Made by a program: the position numbers and the translations under genes
Notes under the pieces: generated by a model
Databases searched by the model: none
Told to the model about the DNA's origin: nothing
What the model saw: only the letters and a program-made list of their open reading frames with translations
Shown: positions 1-5,818 of the stretch, one piece after another
Position numbering within the stretch: the first letter of the stretch is position 1
How the letters are laid out: each line of letters begins with the position of its first letter
Origin: Conexibacter sp.
GTDB taxonomy: Bacteria; Actinomycetota; Thermoleophilia; Solirubrobacterales; Solirubrobacteraceae
NCBI GenBank assembly: GCA_025964055.1
Contig: JAOPZP010000571.1
Location: 1-5,827 of the forward strand
Direction of reading: 5' to 3'
Length of the DNA: 5,827 bases

Positions 1-785
1 TGCGGGTCTGCCGCGCCGCCCGCGACGCCGCGCGCCGCGGCATCGGGGTGGTCGTGACCCACGGCACCGACGTGCTCGAGGAGACCGCGATGCTCTGCGA
101 CGTCCTGCACGACGCCGACGCGCCGATCGTCTTCACCGGCGCCATCCGGCCCGCCTCGGCCGCGGGCGCCGACGGTCCCGCCAACCTCGTCGACGCCGTC
201 AGCGTCGCGGCCAGCGCGCCCGCCGCGGGCATGGGGGTCCTCGTCGTCTTCGGCGGCGAGATCCACCACGCGCGCTGCGCGCGCAAGACCGACACGACGT
301 CGCTGGTCGCGTTCTCCTCGCCGCAGACCGGGCCGTTGGGCCGGGTCACCGAGGGCCACCCGACAATCTGGTCGCGCATCCCGCGCAACCCGCCGCTCGA
401 CCCGCCGTCGCTGGACAAGCGCGTGCTGATCGTGCCCTCGACCGCCGGCGACGACGGCTCGCTGGCCCGGGCAGCGCTGACGACCGCGCCCGACGGCATC
501 GTCCTCGGCACCCTCGGCGCCGGCCACCTCGCCCCCGAGGTCCTGGAGATCTGGGGCGAGGCGGCCAAGGAGATCCCGGTCGTCGCCTACTGCCGCCCCG
601 AGCGCGGCGTCGTGCTGAACGCGACCTACGGCTACGCCGGCTCCGAGCGCGACCTGCGCGGGACCAACATCATCCCCGCCGGCTTCCTCTCCCCGCAGGC
701 GATCCGCATGAAGCTGCTGGCCTGCCTGTCGGCGGGCCTGGACATCGACGAGGCCCGGTGGGCCTTCTCGCAGGACGACGGCTGA
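1..785 (+). CDS. L-asparaginase, 3' part (5' end outside window)
   Basis: This is the C-terminal portion of an asparaginase/glutaminase-family amidohydrolase, which hydrolyses L-asparagine to aspartate and ammonia. The frame is already open at the first complete codon (position 3) and reads RGIGVVVTHGTD, so the gene starts upstream. The GTG at 48 lies inside a core beta strand and is not the start. The HGTD motif holds the second conserved Thr-Asp pair (codons 66-71). The catalytic Lys is at codon 285-287 in ARKTDTTSLVAF, followed by the family's SPQTGPLG segment. A DGPANLVDAV stretch also fits. The N-terminal TGGTI-type motif with the nucleophilic Thr is not in the window. About 260 codons are present against a usual 320-340, so roughly 60-80 residues are missing. 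The end has the expected small C-terminal domain, with AYGYAGSE-like and MKLLACLSAG segments. Cytosolic or secreted cannot be decided without the N-terminus. The family call is firm; the subtype is open. Confidence 0.93.
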   Translation, partial: RVCRAARDAARRGIGVVVTHGTDVLEETAMLCDVLHDADAPIVFTGAIRPASAAGADGPANLVDAVSVAASAPAAGMGVLVVFGGEIHHARCARKTDTTSLVAFSSPQTGPLGRVTEGHPTIWSRIPRNPPLDPPSLDKRVLIVPSTAGDDGSLARAALTTAPDGIVLGTLGAGHLAPEVLEIWGEAAKEIPVVAYCRPERGVVLNATYGYAGSERDLRGTNIIPAGFLSPQAIRMKLLACLSAGLDIDEARWAFSQDDG

Positions 786-821
786 TCGACGCCCCGGGGC
801 CGCACCAGCCGTCGGCGGGGT

Positions 822-835
822 TGAATCCGGATTCA
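822..835. promoter_or_regulatory. Perfect 14-base palindrome, candidate repressor operator
   Basis: TGAATCCGGATTCA equals its own reverse complement over all 14 bases. It lies 16 bases before the oxidoreductase ATG, in the space expected between the -35 and -10 elements. Its form (uninterrupted dyad, A/T-containing arms in a GC-rich region) resembles TetR-family operators. No TetR gene is in the window, so the binding protein is unknown. Confidence 0.6.
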
Positions 836-838
836 GGT

Positions 839-844
839 TAGGGT
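839..844 (+). promoter_or_regulatory. Putative -10 element (TAGGGT) for a leaderless oxidoreductase transcript
   Basis: TAGGGT fits the actinobacterial TANNNT -10 pattern. Its last base lies 8 bases before the A of the ATG at 852, which would place transcription start at about 851-852, on the start codon. No convincing -35 is present at the right distance; the TTGAAT at 821-826 is only 12 bases away. No Shine-Dalgarno site precedes the ATG, which supports leaderless translation. Confidence 0.5.
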
Positions 845-851
845 GCGCTCC

Positions 852-1847
852 ATGCGCGCCCTCCAGATCACCGAGCTCACCGGTCCCGACACCGCCCTGC
901 AGATCGCCGACGTGCCCGAGCCGGAGGCGTCGCACTTCCTGACGCCGGGCAGTGGCGTGGTGGTCGACGTCGAGGTCGCCGGCGTCTCGTTCCCCGAGGT
1001 GCTGCAGACCCGCGGCGAGTACCAGATGAAGCCGCCGCTGCCGTTCATCCCCGGCAGCGAGGTCGGCGGGACGGTGCGCAGCGCGCCCGAGGGCGCCGCG
1101 GTCCAGGCCGGCGACCGCGTCGCCGCCTTCTGCATGCTCGGCGGCTTCGCCGAGACCGCCGTGTCGCCGGAGTTCCTGACGTTCAAGCTGCCAGACGCGC
1201 TGGACTTCGCCCAGGGCGCCGCGTTGATCCTCAACTACCACACCGCCTACTTCGCGCTGAAGCTGCGCGGCCGCCTGGCCGAGGGCGAGACGGTGCTGGT
1301 CCACGGGGCCGCCGGCGGCGTGGGCACCGCGTCGCTGCAGGTCGCCAAGGGGCTGGGAGCGACGACGATCGCGGTCGTCTCCAGCGACGACAAGGAGCAG
1401 GTCGCCCGCGACGCCGGCGCCGACGAGGTCGTCCGCTCCGACGGTCCGTGGAAGGACCAGGTCAAGGAGCTGTCGGCCGGCGGCGTCGACCTCGTGCTCG
1501 ATCCCGTCGGCGGCGATCGCTTCACCGACTCGATCCGCTCGCTGCGCGAGGAGGGCCGCGTCGTCGTCGTGGGGTTCACCGGCGGCTCGATCCCCGAGGT
1601 CCGCGTCAACCGCCTGCTGCTCAACAACACCGAGGTCATCGGGGCCGGCTGGGGCGCCTACATCATGGCCAAGCCCGAGGTCAACCGCCAGATCGGCGCG
1701 GCCGTCGACGAGCTGATGCAGCGCGGCTTCGTGCGCCCGATCGTCGGCCAGCGCTTCCCGCTCGAGGAGGCCGCCGAGGCGCTGAAGACCATCGACGGCC
1801 GCGGCGCCCTCGGCAAGGTCGTGCTCGACGTGCGGCCGCAGTTGTAG
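852..1847 (+). CDS. NADPH:quinone reductase-like zinc-free MDR oxidoreductase
   Basis: A 331-residue medium-chain dehydrogenase/reductase of the quinone oxidoreductase (QOR) branch. It is predicted to be a cytosolic NADPH-dependent reductase of quinones or enone-type substrates. The N-terminal GroES-like domain (about 1-120) carries PGSEVGG, the QOR form of the motif, in place of the zinc-enzyme GHE motif. Structural-zinc cysteines are absent. The Rossmann domain shows HGAAGGVG at 151-158 for nucleotide binding and LDPVGG at about 216-221. The C-terminus ends in the typical ALGKVVLDV strand. Length is normal for the family (320-340). ATG 852 was chosen over the GTG at 843 because the GTG overlaps the -10-like element and no ribosome site precedes either codon. 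It is probably monocistronic: 66 bases separate it from the asparaginase stop and the next gene is convergent. The substrate cannot be told from sequence; acyl-CoA or crotonyl reductase-like activity is less likely. Confidence 0.92.
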   Translation: MRALQITELTGPDTALQIADVPEPEASHFLTPGSGVVVDVEVAGVSFPEVLQTRGEYQMKPPLPFIPGSEVGGTVRSAPEGAAVQAGDRVAAFCMLGGFAETAVSPEFLTFKLPDALDFAQGAALILNYHTAYFALKLRGRLAEGETVLVHGAAGGVGTASLQVAKGLGATTIAVVSSDDKEQVARDAGADEVVRSDGPWKDQVKELSAGGVDLVLDPVGGDRFTDSIRSLREEGRVVVVGFTGGSIPEVRVNRLLLNNTEVIGAGWGAYIMAKPEVNRQIGAAVDELMQRGFVRPIVGQRFPLEEAAEALKTIDGRGALGKVVLDVRPQL

Positions 1848-1869
1848 CCGCGGCGCCGCCGAGCGACCG

Positions 1870-3399
1870 CTACACCTCGATCAGCAGCGCCTCCTCGGCG
1901 CGGGCCTCCTCGGCGCCCGGCGCCGCCGGCGCCTGCGGCTTGGAGCGCGGGAGCAACAGCGCCGGGATCACCGCCAGCGCGATGATCGCCGCCGCCCACC
2001 AGAAGGTGTGGCCGAACGCCTGGGCCAGATCGGGCGCGATCCGGTCGCGCGCGCCGGCCGGCAGCGACTGCGCCGAGCCGAGCCCGCCCTCGGCGCCGCC
2101 GGGCAGCCGGCTGGCGAGCTGGTGGGTCAGCACGACCGACAGCAGCGCGGTGCCGATCGACCCGCCGACGCGCTGGATGATGTTCAGCGCCGTGGTCGCC
2201 CGGGCCAGTTGGTTGCGCTGCAGCGTCTGGTAGGCGGCGCTCATCGCCGGCATCATCGACGCGCCCATCCCCAACCCCATCAAGAACTGGCAGCCGCCGA
2301 GGAACCAGAACGACGTGTCGGCCCCGACGCGCGTGAAGCCGACGATCCCGAGCAGCAGCAGCGAGAGCCCGCCGAGGACGATCTTGCCGGCACCGATGTC
2401 GTCGGTGCGCTTGCCGGCGATGGGCATCATGATCGCCGCGCCGACGCCCTGGGGCGCGAGCAGGAGCCCGGCGTGCAGCGCCGACTGGCCGCGCACCACC
2501 TGGTAGTAGAGCGGCAACATGAACATCATCCCGAACATGCCGGCCGCGAACGCGAACGTCGTCGTCGAGGCCGCGCTCATCGTCCGGTTCTTGAACAGCT
2601 TGACGTCGATCAGCGGCCAGGCGTGGCGCGCGGCGTGGTAGATGAACGTGCCGATCAGCAGCGCGCCGGCGAGCATCGGGAGCCAGGCCTGCGTCGCGGC
2701 GATGCCACCCGACGACGACGTCTCGGCCAACCCGTACACGAACGCCGAGAGTCCGGGGGAGAGCAGCACGAGCCCGAGCCAGTCCAGGCGCTGGTGGGCG
2801 GCGGGCTCGTCGCGCGGCAGCAGCTTGGTCGCCGCCAGCAGCGCGATGGCGCCGATCGGGATGTTGACGTAGAAGATCCAGCGCCAGGAGACGTCGTCGA
2901 CCAGCCAGCCGCCGAGAATCGGCCCGATGATGGGGCCCATGAGCATCGGCACGCCGACCATGCCCATCACGCGGCCCATGCGCTGCGGCCCGGCGGCCTG
3001 CGACAGGATCGTCATGCCGGCGGGCATGATCATCCCGCCGCCCAGGCCCTGCAGCACGCGGAAGCCGATCAGCGACTCCGCCGACCATGCCATGCCCGAC
3101 AGCGCGGAGCCGATCAGGAAGAGGCCGATCGAGATGATGTACAACCGCTTGGTGCCGAACCGGTCGGCGGCCCAGCCGGTCAGCGGGATCACCGTGGCGA
3201 GCGCGAGCATGTAGCCCGTCGAGACCCACTGGATCGTCGCCAAGGACGTGTGGAAGTCCTGCGACAGGGTGTTGATCGCGACGTTGACGATGGTCGTGTC
3301 GAGGATCGACATGAACGTGCCGAGCACCACGACGGCGGAGATCGAGATCAGCGCGCGGTCGAAGACCTTGTCGCGGTTGGGCGGTGCGGGAGCGCTCAT
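1870..3399 (-). CDS. DHA2/EmrB-type MFS multidrug efflux transporter
   Basis: A 509-residue inner-membrane proton antiporter of the 14-helix DHA2 family (EmrB/QacA-like), predicted to export drugs or toxic organic compounds. TM1 carries the LDTTIVNVA signature with Asp34. Motif A, GWAADRFGTKR, is at 75-85 after TM2. Motif B, RVLQGLGGG, is at 114-122. The antiporter motif C, with GPIIGPILGGW, is at 155-165 in TM5, followed by WRWIFYVNIP at 172-181. The second half keeps the expected hydrophobic helices and LNIIQRVGGSIGTALL. The C-tail is short, charged and Ala/Glu-rich. The start is fixed by a perfect AAGGAG five bases upstream of the ATG and by a 4-base ATGA overlap with the stop of the MarR gene, implying cotranscription and translational coupling. 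The frame runs open much further upstream, but that part is antisense noise through marR and the next gene. The substrate is unknown. Confidence 0.95.
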   Translation of the reverse strand: MSAPAPPNRDKVFDRALISISAVVVLGTFMSILDTTIVNVAINTLSQDFHTSLATIQWVSTGYMLALATVIPLTGWAADRFGTKRLYIISIGLFLIGSALSGMAWSAESLIGFRVLQGLGGGMIMPAGMTILSQAAGPQRMGRVMGMVGVPMLMGPIIGPILGGWLVDDVSWRWIFYVNIPIGAIALLAATKLLPRDEPAAHQRLDWLGLVLLSPGLSAFVYGLAETSSSGGIAATQAWLPMLAGALLIGTFIYHAARHAWPLIDVKLFKNRTMSAASTTTFAFAAGMFGMMFMLPLYYQVVRGQSALHAGLLLAPQGVGAAIMMPIAGKRTDDIGAGKIVLGGLSLLLLGIVGFTRVGADTSFWFLGGCQFLMGLGMGASMMPAMSAAYQTLQRNQLARATTALNIIQRVGGSIGTALLSVVLTHQLASRLPGGAEGGLGSAQSLPAGARDRIAPDLAQAFGHTFWWAAAIIALAVIPALLLPRSKPQAPAAPGAEEARAEEALLIEV

Positions 3400-3881
3400 C
3401 GGAGCTCCTTCGCGCTCGGGGCGCAGTCGGGGGAGGAGGAGGGGTCGGGTTGCAGCGGCGCCAGCGCCTGCGACAGGGCCGCGCGCTGATCGGGGTCGAG
3501 CCGCTCGGTGAGCCGGGTCAGGCCTTCGCGCCGGGCGGCCGAGATGCGGTTCACGCACTCCTTGCCGTGCTCGGTGAGGGCGAGGCGCTTGACGCGCCGG
3601 TCCTGGTCGTCCTCGCGGCGCGAGACGACGCCCTGCCGCGTGAGCGCATCGGCCGCGCGGCCGGCGGCCGCGGGGGAGAGGCCGATCGACTTGGCGAGCT
3701 CGGACGGGGTGAGCTCCCGCTCGGAGCCGTCGAGCACGAACAGCATCTTCAGCTGCGTCATCGAGAGGTCGAGCTCTTCGACCACCTTGAAGACCTCGCC
3801 CTGGGCCGTCTTCATGGTGGTGGCCAGGAAGGACACCAACTCGTCGGCGAGCTGCTTCGCGGAGACGCCCTGTGCTTGCAT
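3396..3881 (-). CDS. MarR-family transcriptional regulator of the adjacent efflux pump
   Basis: A 161-residue winged-helix regulator, normal in length for MarR proteins, which act as dimers and usually repress a neighbouring transporter until a small aromatic ligand binds. Helices at about 8-36 and 113-141 would form the dimer interface. The DNA-binding domain spans about 40-105: LTPSELAKSIGLSPAAAGRAADALTRQG gives the helix-turn-helix (57-84). REDDQDRRVKRLALTEHG (89-106) is the classic wing with the DxxDRR signature. Two cysteines are present (109 and 153); whether they sense oxidation is unknown. The last 20 residues are Ser/Pro-rich and probably disordered. The stop overlaps the MFS start by 4 bases, so the regulator is first gene of the operon. 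The ATG at 3881 lacks a Shine-Dalgarno site but sits just downstream of a good promoter, which argues for a leaderless or nearly leaderless message. Autoregulation is likely given the inverted repeat over the promoter. Confidence 0.93.
   Translation of the reverse strand: MQAQGVSAKQLADELVSFLATTMKTAQGEVFKVVEELDLSMTQLKMLFVLDGSERELTPSELAKSIGLSPAAAGRAADALTRQGVVSRREDDQDRRVKRLALTEHGKECVNRISAARREGLTRLTERLDPDQRAALSQALAPLQPDPSSSPDCAPSAKELR
3405..3410 (-). promoter_or_regulatory. Strong Shine-Dalgarno site (AAGGAG) for the MFS transporter
   Basis: On the minus strand AAGGAG stands five bases before the ATG at 3399, inside the 3' end of the MarR reading frame. It decides the transporter start. It is the only strong ribosome site seen in the window; the promoter-proximal genes lack one. 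Confidence 0.85.
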
Positions 3882-3889
3882 CGGCGCAA

Positions 3890-3919
3890 ATAATAACGGC
3901 AGCGCAAAGAGTGTGGCAA
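3890..3919 (-). promoter_or_regulatory. Sigma-70-like promoter of the marR-MFS operon
   Basis: Read on the minus strand: TTGCCA (3919-3914, five of six bases matching TTGACA), an 18-base spacer, then TATTAT (3895-3890, five of six matching TATAAT). Predicted transcription start is about 3883, two bases before the ATG at 3881. The A/T-rich -10 stands out strongly in this GC-rich region. This is the best promoter in the window. Confidence 0.75.
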
Positions 3920-3932
3920 CGATGGTCGTTGC
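3916..3932. promoter_or_regulatory. Inverted repeat over the marR -35 element, candidate MarR operator
   Basis: GCAACGA and TCGTTGC form perfect 7-base arms around a 3-base centre (TGG), 17 bases in all. The left arm covers bases 3916-3922 and so overlaps the -35 TTGCCA. Size and placement match typical MarR operators, where binding would block RNA polymerase. It lies 51 bases before the M48 protease start, so it could also affect the divergent gene. Confidence 0.6.
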
Positions 3933-3970
3933 GCGGACGCGCCGACCTGGTGGGCGGGCGCGCCCGCCGG

Positions 3971-3976
3971 TACCTT
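3971..3976 (+). promoter_or_regulatory. Putative -10 element (TACCTT) for a leaderless M48 protease transcript
   Basis: TACCTT fits TANNNT and ends 7 bases before the A of ATG 3983, so the predicted transcription start coincides with the start codon. The -35 region (about 3947-3952, CTGGTG) is poor. No Shine-Dalgarno site is present. The spacing matches that before the oxidoreductase gene. Confidence 0.45.
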
Positions 3977-3982
3977 CGGTGG

Positions 3983-4867
3983 ATGCAGCGGCGCCGTGAG
4001 CTCTTCCCGGCCGACCGCGGGCTCCAGGCCCGCATGGTCCTGGCCGCCGTGCTGACGCCCGCGGTCGTGTTCGCGCTCCTGACGCTGTGCGTGCTGATGC
4101 TGCCGTCGCGGGTCCTCGTCGGCCTCGGGCTCGCCACGCTGCTGGGCGTCGGCGCCGTGGTCGCCGAGCGGCGCCGGACCGACGCGGCCCACCCGCTGGC
4201 GCCCGGGGAGGAGCCCGACCTGCGCGCGATCGTCACGCGGCTGTGCGTCGTGGCCGACCTGCCGGAGCCGGAGATCGCGGTCGACGACGAGCGCCAGCCC
4301 AACAGCTGGATCGTCGACGCGCCCGGACGGGCGCCGCGGCTGCACGTCACACGCGGGCTGCTCGAGCTGCTCGAGCCCGCCGAGCTCGAGGCCGTCGTCG
4401 CCCACGAGCTCAGCCACGTCGTCAACCGCGACGCGGCCGTCATGACGATGGTCGGGCTGCCCGGTGCGGTGCTGCTCCGCGGCGGCGGCACCAACGTGTG
4501 GTTCGGCTTCTGGCTGATGGCCGGCCGCCTCGTCGGGACCGCCATCGGGACGATCGCCGCGCTCGGCAGCAACACGCTCTCGCGCTACCGCGAGCTGACC
4601 GCCGACGCCGGCGCCGTCGCCCTGACCGGACGCCCGAGCGCGCTGGCCTCGGCGTTGATGAAGGTGTCGGGCGACCTCGTGCGCCTGCGCGGCGAGGACC
4701 TGCGCGCCGTCGCCGCGCGCGACGCGCTGCACCTGCTCCCGGTCGAGACGGTCACCGGGTGGAGGCGTGCCCTGCACGCCACGCACCCGTCGGTCCAGCG
4801 CCGGCTCGCGGCCCTGGCACGCCTCGAGCGCGAGCTGCAGCACGCGCGGCCCGCGCACCGCCGATAG
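3983..4867 (+). CDS. HtpX-like M48 family membrane zinc metalloprotease
   Basis: A 294-residue membrane-bound metalloprotease of the M48B (HtpX-like) group, expected to degrade damaged or misfolded membrane proteins. A short basic N-terminus is followed by two predicted membrane helices (about 18-38 and 43-62). The zinc site HELSH at 141-145 (His141, Glu142, His145) lies in VVAHELSHVVNRD. The third ligand is probably Glu204 in RYRELTADAGAVALTG, the family's conserved segment. A Gly-rich hydrophobic stretch between them (158-196) probably holds one or two further membrane-associated helices. Length is normal for HtpX (280-300). ATG 3983 was chosen because it follows a TANNNT element at leaderless spacing. 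The frame is open back to 3872, but such an extension would cross the marR promoter and start codon. It is divergent from marR; shared control is possible but unproven. Confidence 0.9.
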   Translation: MQRRRELFPADRGLQARMVLAAVLTPAVVFALLTLCVLMLPSRVLVGLGLATLLGVGAVVAERRRTDAAHPLAPGEEPDLRAIVTRLCVVADLPEPEIAVDDERQPNSWIVDAPGRAPRLHVTRGLLELLEPAELEAVVAHELSHVVNRDAAVMTMVGLPGAVLLRGGGTNVWFGFWLMAGRLVGTAIGTIAALGSNTLSRYRELTADAGAVALTGRPSALASALMKVSGDLVRLRGEDLRAVAARDALHLLPVETVTGWRRALHATHPSVQRRLAALARLERELQHARPAHRR

Positions 4868-4871
4868 GGCG

Positions 4872-4883
4872 CGGCGCGCGCCG
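4872..4883. repeat. GC-only perfect palindrome between the M48 and VOC genes
   Basis: CGGCGCGCGCCG is a perfect 12-base palindrome just after the M48 stop, followed by TTTGCTT. It could be a short hairpin (4-base stem and 4-base loop) with a weak T tract, acting as a poor terminator, or part of the downstream promoter. Such GC palindromes arise easily by chance at this composition. Confidence 0.3.
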
Positions 4884-4888
4884 TTTGC

Positions 4889-4894
4889 TTGACT
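4889..4894 (+). promoter_or_regulatory. Weak -10-like hexamer (TTGACT) before the VOC gene
   Basis: TTGACT ends 7 bases before the A of ATG 4901, the same spacing as the other leaderless candidates here, but it lacks the conserved A of TANNNT. The gene could equally be read through from the M48 promoter, since no Shine-Dalgarno site is visible in the 33-base gap. Confidence 0.25.
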
Positions 4895-4900
4895 TGGGCG

Positions 4901-5818
4901 ATGGCCGAAGCACCGCGGGATCCTGAGGAGCTGACCGCGACCGCCGCCGTGGCGCCGCCGACAGCGGCGATCGCCGCCGGCACGCACATGGGGGCGGTGC
5001 GCCTGACGGTCGCAGACGTCGACCGGTCGATCGCCTACTACCGCGACGCGCTCGGCCTCACGGCGCTGCGCCGCGAGGCCGGGTTCGCCGCGCTGGGCCC
5101 GCCGGGCGGCGGTGAGCTGCTGCTCCTGGAGGAGCTTCCCGGCGCCGTGCCGTCCGACGGCTACCCGGGCCTCTTCCACTTCGCGCTGCTGCTGCCCGAG
5201 CGCACCGACCTGGCCCGCTTCCTCGCGCACGCTGCGCGCGAGCGGGTGCCGCTCGTCGGCCTGTCGGACCACTTCGTCTCGGAGGCCATCTACCTCCAGG
5301 ATCCCGACCACCACGGGATCGAGGTCTACTGGGACCGCCCGCGCGAGCTGTGGGAGGGGCAGGTCGGGCAGCGGATGGGGACCTGGGCACTCGACGTCGA
5401 CTCCCTGCTCTCCGAGCTCCCCGACCCCGCGACCGAGCCGTTCGACGGCCTCGCCGCCGGGACCGTGATGGGCCACGTCCACCTGCGCGCGGCCGACGTC
5501 GCGGAGACGATCGCCTTCTACCGCGACCTCCTCGGCCTGGCACTGATGGCGCAGCTCGGCGAGCAGGCGGCGTTCCTGGCCGCCGGGGGGTACCACCATC
5601 ACCTCGGCGCCAACGTATGGGAGACGCGCCGCCGCGAGCCGGCGCCACCGACCACCGCACGGCTGCTCGAGGTGACGATCGTGCTGCCCGACGCCGCTGA
5701 ACGCGACCGCGTCATCGCGCGGCTGGAGGCGGCCGGCGCCGCCCCCGAGCCGGCCGGCGACGCCGTCCGGGTGGTGGACCCGTCGGGCATCCCGCTGCGC
5801 GTCGCGGTCGAGGGCTGA
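4901..5818 (+). CDS. Two-domain VOC protein, CatE-like catechol-2,3-dioxygenase family
   Basis: A 305-residue vicinal-oxygen-chelate protein made of four beta-alpha-beta-beta-beta modules in two domains. The layout resembles CatE-type extradiol dioxygenases, which open catechol rings with Fe(II) and oxygen. Module starts are visible: MGAVRLTVADVDRSIAYYRD at 30-49; LFHFALLLPERTDLARFL from 91; MGHVHLRAADVAETIAFYRD at 190-209; LLEVTIVLPDAAERDRVI from 255. Possible metal ligands are His93, Glu141 (GIEVYWDRP), His192 or His194, and the His232-234 cluster in GGYHHHLGANVW, a strong CatE-group signature. The first module has Arg34 where the third has His194; from memory a basic residue here is usual for this group. 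The first 29 residues are Ala/Pro-rich. ATG 4901 was preferred to the TTG at 4889 because no ribosome site supports either and ATG is stronger. It lies 33 bases after the M48 stop. Substrate is unproven; a glyoxalase or other VOC role remains possible. Confidence 0.85.
   Translation: MAEAPRDPEELTATAAVAPPTAAIAAGTHMGAVRLTVADVDRSIAYYRDALGLTALRREAGFAALGPPGGGELLLLEELPGAVPSDGYPGLFHFALLLPERTDLARFLAHAARERVPLVGLSDHFVSEAIYLQDPDHHGIEVYWDRPRELWEGQVGQRMGTWALDVDSLLSELPDPATEPFDGLAAGTVMGHVHLRAADVAETIAFYRDLLGLALMAQLGEQAAFLAAGGYHHHLGANVWETRRREPAPPTTARLLEVTIVLPDAAERDRVIARLEAAGAAPEPAGDAVRVVDPSGIPLRVAVEG

Noticed and set aside
48..50. GTG at 48 as the asparaginase start.
   Set aside because: The frame is open to the window edge and the preceding codons (RGIG) belong to the conserved strand before HGTD. 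The gene is cut by the window and not short.
791..820. Possible terminator after the asparaginase gene (GCCCCGGGGC and a CCCCG/CGGGG pair).
   Set aside because: The first has no loop and the second has a 19-base loop; neither is followed by a T tract, and such GC pairings are expected by chance here.
1448..2233. A 261-codon + strand open frame bridging the oxidoreductase and transporter 3' ends.
   Set aside because: Arg-rich frame-shifted reading of the oxidoreductase followed by antisense of the transporter, with no recognisable domain.
1658..3229. A 523-codon minus-strand open frame overlapping the transporter in another frame, and the matching + strand frame 2008-3489.
   Set aside because: Both are Arg, Ala and Asp-rich shadows of the transporter and show no family motif. 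The transporter frame has all the MFS motifs.
3872..3982. An upstream start for the M48 protease, adding up to 37 residues.
   Set aside because: It would overlap the marR start codon and its promoter. The extra residues show no signal peptide, and ATG 3983 has a fitting -10-like element.
4361..4391. Clustered CTCGAG/GAGCTC palindromes.
   Set aside because: They are Leu-Glu codon pairs (CTC GAG) in the M48 coding sequence, explained by amino-acid order and codon bias.
3400..4575. An N-terminal extension of about 390 residues on the MFS transporter, since the frame stays open to 4575 on the minus strand.
   Set aside because: It runs through marR in another frame and antisense to the M48 gene. 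It is low-complexity (Ser, Thr, Arg, Pro) and is contradicted by the AAGGAG site and ATGA overlap at 3399.
3812..5602. A 596-codon minus-strand open frame opposite the M48 and VOC genes.
   Set aside because: Its composition (Gly, Arg, Gln, His, Ala rich, no domain pattern) is that of a high-GC antisense shadow. Two genes with clear catalytic motifs occupy the + strand.
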